DNA from: Symbiodinium natans
Taxonomy: Eukaryota > Sar > Dinophyceae > Suessiales > Symbiodiniaceae
NCBI GenBank assembly: GCA_905221605.1
Contig: CAJNDS010001336.1
Span: 294,473-358,472, forward strand
DNA length: 64,000 nt
Reading direction: 5' to 3'
The notes under the pieces are model-generated. The model searched no databases. It had not been told where the DNA came from and was given only the letters and a program-made list of their open reading frames with translations. The position numbers were made by a program, and so were the translations under genes. The first letter of the stretch is position 1; every line of letters begins with the position of its first letter. Shown here piece by piece: positions 58,001 to 64,000 of this stretch.

Positions 58001-60869
58001 TGCCTGGATAGGAGGCGATGTTAGGGGGGGGGGGGTTCCTATGTTGTTTAGGGTTTAGGGTAAGCCTTTTTTTCTTTATATTTGGTGTGGGGTTGTTAGA
58101 TTTTCAATTCAACTCTTCTCCTCGTCCAGAACTCTTCTCCTCGCCCGGTCTACTGCTCGCTCATCCCCGGAGTGCCCAGCCCCAGACCCCAGAGTCTCCC
58201 TGGCGCCCAACCCAGAGTGTCCGTCTCCCTGGAGTGTCCAACCCCAGAGGGTCCCGGGAGTGCCCAACCCTAGACACTACCAAGAGAGGGTGGGGACGTC
58301 CGAAGAAAAAATATATATGTATATATACATATATACATATATATAAATATTTATTTAAATTAATATGTTCATTATTTTTTTTGGGGGGGGGGCTCCTTTA
58401 AAAGGGTTATAGAGCATTTTGGGGTTACCAGTGGGGAGAGGGGCGCGGGAATGTGTGGAGTTGAGGCTACTCTAGTTCTGTTGTTTGGAGGAGGGGAGGG
58501 GAGGGAGAAGGGGGGGGGGGTAAGCTTGCGCTTCAATTTAGGGGGACGCCCCAAACCGCCCCTAAACCCTAAACCCTAGACCCTGAACTCTTTTTGGTTG
58601 GACACAATGGGCACTGGCATCAACCTCTCTAACGGAGGGCTGGCCGGGGCTTTAGGGTTTAGGCCTAGACCCGGAACCTGGGATGTTCACCCCTTAAACT
58701 AACAGTCCTTATTAACGATTCTAATAGGGGGGTTACTATAATCCCTACTAAGGACGGTTCGTACAAGTCGGGAACATCCCAACCCTGAACCCCTAACCTT
58801 TCTTAAAACCTCTTTGCTTCTGAGGTGCACTGTGCGCTGCCACTTTCTCAGGCACGAGAGGTGGATGTACTTCTGCGAGCCCTGGCCGGAGCTGTTTCCA
58901 GGCTCGAGAACAGCCCGAACTCTGGAAGATTCTTGAAATCACACTCCCCAACCCTAAACCCCAAGCCCCAAGCCCCAAACCTCAAACCCTAAACCCTAAC
59001 CCCAAACTCTAAACCCTAAACCCTCAAATCGTGGATCTGACACAGGCAGCCAATCGCTCCTGACATATTGGCTTCTTTCGCTTCTGCGTTTGAAGTTCGA
59101 CCGAGTTGACGTCACAACAGCAACTGAATGAACTTGCAGCGGAGCCTCTAAGATACTATGATGAACATCTTCAATTCCCCCACCCACCCCCCGCCCCGCC
59201 CGGGCACCCAAACCTCTCTTTCTACTCTCTCCGGTAGATTTATCCGCGTGAAAGAAGCCTTTTTGGAACCCCTCAGCCTAAGCCCTTGGGATTCCCCTTA
59301 TGCTAACAGTCCTTAATCGGGATTCAATCGGGGCGTACTCTCATCCCTACTAAGGAGCTGTCAGTATACGGGGGAACATCCGTAGATTCTCCGCATGAAA
59401 GAAGCCTTTGACACAACCTTCCAAGCCCTAAGAAGACTATAACAGTAGGGGGGCAATAGAATCTAATAGAATCCCATTAAGGGCTGTTAGCATAAGGAAC
59501 ATTTCTAAGCCTAAGAGCCCTAAACCCTAAACCCTAAACCCTAAACCCTAAACCCGAAACCCGAAACCCTAAACCCCAAACCCCTAAGAGCCCTGTTCGA
59601 GTCAGGGATGCCTCACACCTGCAGGGCGAAATGAGTTCCTCCTCCTTCTCCTTCTCCTGCCAAGCGCTCGGGCAGGGCATTGTTCTATACTCCTTGGGAT
59701 GTTCCCGACTTGTACTGACAGGGCTTAGGGTTTAGGGTTTAGGGTTTAGGCTTTAGGCTTTAGGGTTTAGGGTTTAGGGTTAGGATGTTCCCCCTTATAC
59801 TAACAGCTCCTGAGAAGATTATAGTACCCCTAGTAGAATCCCTATTAAGGACTGCTAGTATAAGGGGGAAAATCCCAACATGCTCCCCTTAGAACCTTAG
59901 TGGAACAAATACTATTCATATTCCCTTGCGTTTTGCTATATAGTTATTATTCACATTTCCTTGCATTTTAAATGCTGGAAAATTGAGAAGTAATTCCTTC
60001 AGGGGCTATAGTGTTGCGGTAGGGTTTCAGGGTTTGAGGTTTTAGGGCTTCGGGTCTCAGCTCAACTCCCAGGGTGTGGTGACCGGATGAGCTGAACGCC
60101 TTGGAACTTTGCGCTTCAGGGTTGTTTAGGGTTTAGGGTTTAGGGTTTAGGGTTTAGGGTTTAGGGTTTAGGGTTTAGGGTTTAGGGTTTAGGGTTTAGG
60201 GTTTGGGGCTTCTACTGCTCCTAGGGCTTTCAAGGGTGCTTTGGGGGTTTTTGATTCCGCGCCCTCCAGTCGCCGCGGTTTGGGCTCAGGGGTTTGTAGG
60301 GTTTGGGGTTCTGTAGGGGTTGTGTTCAGAAATGCGTGCGTTCGTGCTGGACTCCCAGCAGGAATGCCCCCTCCCTATGAAGCGAGAAGTTCGCTGTCGT
60401 TCTTTCTGCCTCCTGCTCAGGCACAAGTCAACTCTGACCGAGAGACCTGTGATGAATGATTGACGTCCACCTGACATTGCAGTATTGACACCTTGGCATT
60501 TTTTCGCAGATGGTCACGGGATACCATTGGTAAGCACAACTTACTCGCTTCTCCTGCAAAAAAAGGTTAAACTTTAGCATTCGCACACACAAGGAAGCCC
60601 AAAAAGCTGGTAGCTCATCGGTTGACAACGTAAGCTAGAACCACAGAACCCTAAAACCCTGGAGTATTCCTCCCTAGACCCTACATCCTAAACCCGAAGC
60701 TTTCACGACAACCTCTGAACCCTAACCCTAAAACCCTAAAACCCTAAACCCTAAACCCTTAACCCTTAAACCTAGACCCTAAGCCCTAAACCTCGCCTCA
60801 ACCTTGTCCAACCCGCCACTGTGCCTGGCCGAAGCAAACGCGGCAAGTGGGAGGGTCGGCCATCCAGGG
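55073..60869 (-). CDS. RINGv (C4HC3) zinc-finger protein, four small exons recognised
   Basis: Exon A (60,869-60,825) reads PWMADPPTCRVCFGQ. Exon B (59,656-59,612) reads EKEKEEELISPCRCE. Exon C (58,881-58,810) reads GSQKYIHLSCLRKWQRTVHL, then RSKE. Exon D (55,126-55,073) reads DRHLVCNVCKGAFNLPPQ. Joined in frame they give C-x2-C-x14-C-x-C-x7-H-x2-C-x19-C-x2-C, matching the RINGv (MARCH-type) consensus. Introns A-B (1,168 bp) and B-C (730 bp) have GC donors; C-D (3,683 bp) is GT-AG and contains other coding-like DNA, so exon D is slightly less certain. RINGv proteins are typically membrane-linked E3 ubiquitin ligases. N- and C-terminal parts outside the domain are not resolved; downstream - candidates at 53.4 and 52 kb may belong to it. 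Confidence 0.7.
55730..55870 (+). repeat. About 43-bp tandem repeat, three copies
   Basis: The unit contains TCTCAATCTTCTCGAACTAG, AGGTTTT and CCAATGTC. The first copy is slightly diverged (TCTCAGTCTTCTCGAGCTAG). It lies inside the large inferred intron of the RINGv gene. Confidence 0.8.
55898..56553 (-). CDS. Coding-like block nested in the RINGv intron, unknown membrane-like protein
   Basis: From 56,553 one - frame reads MEFPLSDRQPLPEEVIFTTE, then ARERARCGVGPPNDDLRS, and TAG at 56,439-56,437. From 56,413, after TTGGCAG, the next frame reads DENHKLKLFTLVHRLECAGD, then GTKRHATMALNKALTESIKT and on, to a stop at 55,898. The far part has three hydrophobic stretches (CLFAALCFFGFFCNLL; FWLSVAFRALSLSFFL; MAALLVHWLLVIV). 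A splice between the two frames, or an indel, is needed. It could be a nested gene, an unrelated exon set or a mobile fragment. Confidence 0.4.
57340..57640. repeat. Microsatellites (TA, CATA, GACA-type)
   Basis: Alternating CATATATAC, TATATGTG and later GATAGACAGATAG units. No coding content. Confidence 0.85.
57756..57852. mobile_element. Family-B MITE copy 3
   Basis: GGGATGTCCCCCC at left and GGGGGGAACAT at right, with an internal GGGGGTACTATAATCCCTAT. About 97 bp; inside the large RINGv intron. Confidence 0.7.
58300..58560. repeat. TA microsatellite and G-rich tracts
   Basis: ATATATACATATATAC units (58,305-58,370), then TTTTTTTTGGGGGGGGGG and GGGGAGGGGAGGGAG-type low complexity. No coding content. 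Confidence 0.8.
58679..58780. mobile_element. Family-B MITE copy 4
   Basis: GGGATGTTCACCCCTTAAAC at left, GGGAACATCCC at right, internal ACAGTCCTTATTAACGATTC and GGTTACTATAATCCCTACTA. About 102 bp. Confidence 0.75.
59288..59381. mobile_element. Family-B MITE copy 5, inside a RINGv intron
   Basis: GGGATTCCCCTTATGCTAAC at left, GTATACGGGGGAACATCC at right, about 94 bp, within the inferred intron B-C of the RINGv gene (58,882-59,611). A further truncated copy lies at about 59,425-59,502. Confidence 0.75.
59783..59876. mobile_element. Family-B MITE copy 6
   Basis: GGATGTTCCCCCTTATACTA at left, TAGTATAAGGGGGAAAATCC at right, about 94 bp, within the inferred intron A-B of the RINGv gene. An element with CTCCCCTTAGAACCTTAGTG follows at about 59,884. 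Confidence 0.8.
60125..60206. repeat. (TTTAGGG)n array, about 11 copies
   Basis: Perfect heptamers inside RINGv intron A-B. Confidence 0.9.
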
Positions 60870-60884
60870 CTTGCAATCCGTCGC

Positions 60885-60945
60885 AGGGTTTAGGGTTTAG
60901 GGTTTAGGGTTTAGGGTTTAGGGTTTAGGGTTTAGGGTTTAGGTC
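60885..60945. repeat. (TTTAGGG)n array, about 8 copies
   Basis: It lies immediately sense-upstream of RINGv exon A, in CCCTAAA orientation relative to the gene; presumably part of the preceding intron. Confidence 0.9.
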
Positions 60946-60990
60946 TTGGGGTTGAGGGTTCAGGGTTTCAGGGTTTCGAGTGAGGGCTTT

Positions 60991-61069
60991 GCTTTCCCGC
61001 CTTGTTGCCGAACGGAGCAGAGCAAGTGGCCCTAAATCTTCTGCCTCGATACATGTGCAGCTTCGAGCC
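60991..61069 (-). CDS. Candidate exon, possibly upstream RINGv gene exon
   Basis: The - frame reads GSKLHMYRGRRFRATCSAPF, then GNKAGK. It is the nearest protein-like segment upstream of the RINGv exon A, separated by the 60,885-60,945 array. No family recognised on its own. Confidence 0.4.
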
Positions 61070-61089
61070 GGGGTTCAAAGAGTTCAAGC

Positions 61090-62180
61090 CGGAGTTCAAT
61101 CTAAACCCTAAACCCTAAACCCTAAACCCTAAACCCTAAACCCAAAACCCTAAACCCTAAACCCTAAACCCTGGAGTTCAACCAAGAGTTCGAACCCAGG
61201 GTTCGGCGAACATAGAGTTCCGAACCCTGGGTTTGAACTCTAAGTTGGGGGCGTTTGAACCCAGGGTTCCGCATCATAAGGAATTGCATGTATTGGGAGC
61301 CCGAAAGGGTTTCAAGGCAGAAGCGCCGAAGCCCCAAACCCCAAACCCTGGTAGAGGGCGTTCATCTAAGGGGCGCCCATGCGGAGTTTCATGCGCTACT
61401 TCCCCCCCCACATGGCGGTTTTCGAAACTAGGGGTGCTTTATGGGGGTCCTCATGGTAAGGGAACCCTAAACCCTAAACCCTAAACCCTAAGCCCTAAGC
61501 CCTAAGCCCTAAACCGGTCCCTTAGTTTCGTATGCCCAAAAAAGGCGCCCCCGGCCAAAAGAGAGGCATGGCAGGCCGGGAGTAGGCTTAGGGAGCGTAG
61601 GGATCTTAGGGAGCTTAGGGAGCTTAGGGCTTAGGGAGCTTAGGGCTCAGGGCTTAGGGTTTAGGGTTTAGGGTTTAGGGTTTAGGGTTTAGGGGTTAGG
61701 GCTTAGGGTTTAGGGTTTAGGGTTGTTTAGGGTTTAGGGTTTAGGGTTTAGGGAGCTTCGGGTTTAAGGCCTAGGAATCCCCTCGGCTCGCTGGGTCACC
61801 TGATGATTCAAAACTTCCACGCGGGGAACTCAGGGCTTTAGATGAAACATCTCGCTAAACCCTAAAGTTTGGGGTTTAGGGTTTAGGGTTTAGGGTTCAG
61901 GGTGTAGGGTTTAGGCCCGAAGCCCTAAGCCTGAACCGTTTAAACCTCTAAAGCGCATCTCGGGAGTTGTTTTTCCGCGGCCGCCTGTTTTTGAACAGGC
62001 TTCTGCGCGATGAGGCAACAACGCCCACACCCCTACACCTTAGAAACTCTAAGCACTCACATACCGAAGAGAAACTACACACCAGAAAGCTGCCCCAACA
62101 ACCCTAAACCCTAAACCCCAAACCCCAAACCCTAAACCCTAAACCCCAAACCCTAAAACCTGAAGGTCCTACCCTGATGG
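61090..62180. repeat. Heptamer tracts and AGGGAGCTT repeats
   Basis: CCCTAAA (61,102-61,170; 61,460-61,515), an inverted-repeat island built on GAACCCAGGGTTCG-type strings (61,175-61,275), GGGAGCTTAGGG repeats (61,585-61,660), TTTAGGG (61,655-61,750), CCCTAAA/CCCCAAA (62,100-62,160). A short - segment at 61,785-61,850 (ALSSPRGSFESSGDPASRGD) may be an exon. Confidence 0.6.
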
Positions 62181-62186
62181 GCCCCT

Positions 62187-62285
62187 TGCAGGGTTCCATT
62201 CGACTCCGCCCATCTGGCCGGAGCGGGGAGGACCTCCGCGCCCCAGGGGGCCCCGGGCGTTCCGGAAGTACTTCGTACCGAAGTC
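62187..62285 (-). CDS. Candidate exon, unknown protein
   Basis: The - frame reads DFGTKYFRNARGPLGRGGPP, then RSGQMGGVEWNPA (33 codons). Arg/Gly-rich, resembling linkers of RNA-binding proteins, but no domain can be claimed. A CCCTATAAA-type repeat lies on its right. Confidence 0.45.
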
Positions 62286-62289
62286 CCTG

Positions 62290-62930
62290 AATCCTACACC
62301 CTAAACCCTATAAACCCTAAACCCTATAAACCCTAAACCCTATAAACCCTAAACCCTATAAACCCTAAACCCTAAACTGTAAACCCGACATCCTAAACCC
62401 AAAAGCCGAACCCCCAACCCTTAGGGTTTAGAGTTTAGGGCTTTGGGAGGGGCAGGCATAGAAACTTGCCACAAGGGTTTTCAAACCTTTGGGTTTTGAG
62501 GGATTCAGGGTTTCTAGCAGTTGGGGGGCTTTTCGAGATTTCCGGGATTTTCGATAGTTTCGAGAGATTTTCAACAAATTTTTGGGGGGTTTGGGATTTG
62601 TATCGAGGGAACTTTTACTAAGAGCCCCCCCCCCAAAAAAAAAAGAAATGAGTATATATATATATATATATATAATTCTCTCTTATAAGGTAGTATAGGG
62701 ATTTCCTCTTAAAAATGTTTTGGGGGTTATTAAGCAAATAATAGTAGTTTAGGGCTTGTGTGTGTGTGTGTGTTAGAATGAGAAGCCTAAACGCCGCCCT
62801 TGCCGGAAAGCCATGCTCGCAAGCCCCCCGCGGTGAACCCTTTAGGTTCAACTTGCGCCTCTCTCGCATTCCCTATAAGGCCTTAAACCCGAAACGCATC
62901 CGCCCTGAAACAGTGGGTTCCAGCGGGCAG
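62290..62930. other. Repeats and microsatellites
   Basis: (AAACCCTATAAACCCTA) repeats at 62,295-62,370, an A/T-rich stretch with a (TA)n run (62,650-62,674) and a (TG)n run (62,756-62,772). The ORFs across these are not credible. Confidence 0.6.
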
Positions 62931-63285
62931 CGCCCGGTTTCAGCAGGTGGGGTTCAGGAAATTTGGGTTCAGTTCGGGTGTCTTAGGGGCTTTTCTCGTC
63001 CGAGTTCATCGCAACCGGGGCTGCCCAGCGAAACACTTTAATCCCGCATAACTGTGAGCTGCTTGGGCATAGGTCCAGCAGCAGACGTTCGACTGTTCGA
63101 CTGTCTCAGACAGGACCATGGCCCCTGTGATGTGAAGTGGAACTGGGCTGAAGAGCTGCAGGCAACTAGGATGGTACAGCCTTGTGCCCATCATGTAAGC
63201 ACCCGGGCCCTAGCGCATATACAGGTGTCAGTGACGGACTTGGACGTGAAGTGCTTCATGAGAACCTTCAACCCGAAACCCTAAG

Positions 63286-63525
63286 TCATGCTACGGGCCC
63301 TGGCATTTTAGGGCACCTCAAACAGGAGCACCTTTTTGTCTTAAACAAACTGCCGACCTTTCGAACCTTCTTCAGATTCGAGTATGCCCAAAACAGTTCG
63401 GCATGTGGGGGGGTAGGGTTTAGGGTGGCACGCTTGACGGTTAAACGCTTCTCATCCGCAGCCCTTGCGCCCAGAACCAGGGGGACGCTGGCAAAATTGC
63501 TTGCACATTTGCTCGGCAGCTGCAT
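63286..63525 (-). CDS. Two candidate exons with a possible 24-nt spacer, unknown protein
   Basis: The - frame from 63,525 reads MQLPSKCASNFASVPLVLGA, then RAADEKRLTVKRA (to 63,427), then a heptamer-like spacer TLNPTPPH. It continues as AELFWAYSNLKKVRKVGSLF, then KTKRCSCLRCPKMPGPVA, to TAG at 63,288-63,286. CSCLRC could be part of a zinc site. The spacer may be a minimal intron remnant or simply translated repeat. No family recognised. Confidence 0.45.
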   Translation of the reverse strand: MQLPSKCASNFASVPLVLGARAADEKRLTVKRATLNPTPPHAELFWAYSNLKKVRKVGSLFKTKRCSCLRCPKMPGPVA

Positions 63526-63739
63526 TGCGGGGGTTCGAGCTTGGTATATCTGAGGGTTTTCGTGGCATGGGACGTAATAAGGTTCAACCCCTCAAACCGC
63601 TAAGAGAGCGCCGCTAGTGCCTCACACTGTAGCTGCTTCTCTACTCCGCGTATCTTTCGGGCACTTTTGCGTGAGTGTAGCCTTCATGGGCTGGCCTAAG
63701 CCCGAAACCCCAACACCTTGGTGCGTGGGTGCCCTAAAC

Positions 63740-63878
63740 CCTATAAACCCCAATTCCTACAAACCCTATAAACCCTATAAACCCTATAAACCCTATTTAC
63801 CCTATAAACCCTGTAAACCCTATAAACCCTCTAAGCCCTGTAAACCCCATAAACCCTATAAACCCCACACCCGAAACT
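63740..63878. repeat. 9-bp tandem repeat (CCCTATAAA variants)
   Basis: About 14 variants of AACCCTATA; the Tyr-Lys-Pro ORF over it is a repeat translation. Confidence 0.9.
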
Positions 63879-63920
63879 CTTAACCAGGTAACGAGGGAAA
63901 GCTTCGAGACCCCCCGCACA

Positions 63921-64000
63921 TGGCAGCAATGCTACATCTGCGGGTCCTTCGTTTACGAAGGGCCCATTCCTAAAACTGGAGCTCGCAGCCCAAGAAGGGT
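63921..64000 (+). CDS. Candidate exon running off the window edge
   Basis: The + frame reads WQQCYICGSFVYEGPIPKTG, then ARSPRR, with a CxxC pair that may start a zinc site. It would be on the opposite strand to the 16.8-63.5 kb block, hinting at another strand switch near 63.6-63.9 kb. Confidence 0.35.

Noticed and set aside
62618-62869. ORF over a (TG)n and (TA)n microsatellite
   Set aside because: Half of it translates simple repeats; only the first 30 codons could be protein, and no boundary supports an exon.
5870-64000. Interpreting the TTTAGGG arrays as a chromosome end
   Set aside because: Arrays are short, interspersed, in both orientations and embedded between coding-like segments throughout 58 kb. 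A telomere would be one long array in one orientation at a contig end.

Overview
The window joins two very different kinds of DNA. Bases 1 to about 5,595 are AT-rich, compact and intronless, with all genes on the + strand: the end of an unknown gene, a zinc-finger-like gene interrupted by an in-frame TGA, a 1,297-residue replication protein, and a small acidic protein. The large protein appears to fuse an OTU-like cysteine-protease domain, a family-B-like DNA polymerase core, an SF1 (RecD/Pif1-like) helicase and a C-terminal zinc/HNH-like domain. Two genes share a 26-bp upstream element containing TCTA, and iteron-like repeats follow the last gene. This resembles part of a virus-, plasmid- or transposon-like element. 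I see no integrase, capsid gene or terminal repeat in the visible part.

From about 5,600 to 64,000 the DNA is GC-rich, full of (TTTAGGG)n/(CCCTAAA)n arrays in both orientations, short inverted-repeat elements, G/C homopolymers and microsatellites. Long ORFs are almost absent, and most ORFs here are translations of the heptamer. Reading across the arrays, however, recovers small exons (36 to 105 nt) that join in frame. Three genes were rebuilt on the - strand: an ankyrin-repeat protein with a ubiquitin-like N-terminus (28,654 to about 24,986), a C3HC4 RING protein (40,322 to 38,513) and a RINGv (C4HC3) protein (60,869 to 55,073). Their introns use GT, GC or GA donors, are often flanked by 6 to 16 bp direct repeats, and consist largely of telomere-type arrays or MITE-like elements. 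TTTAGGG repeats, GC/GA donors, repeat-flanked introns, one-directional gene blocks and this ankyrin/ubiquitin-like architecture together point to a dinoflagellate nuclear genome (Symbiodiniaceae-like is a guess).

Layout: 1-5,595 AT-rich element; 6-15.5 kb mostly + strand exon candidates, ending with a probable terminal exon at 15,359-15,466; 16.8-63.5 kb overwhelmingly - strand exons, giving a convergent strand switch near 15.5-16.8 kb; one + strand candidate at the right edge. Repeats include a 1.1-kb nested hairpin array (10.86-11.96 kb), at least two MITE families and two LINE reverse-transcriptase relics. Several coding-like stretches carry frameshifts or stops, which could be decay or consensus errors. 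The exon models are hand-read and untested against transcripts.
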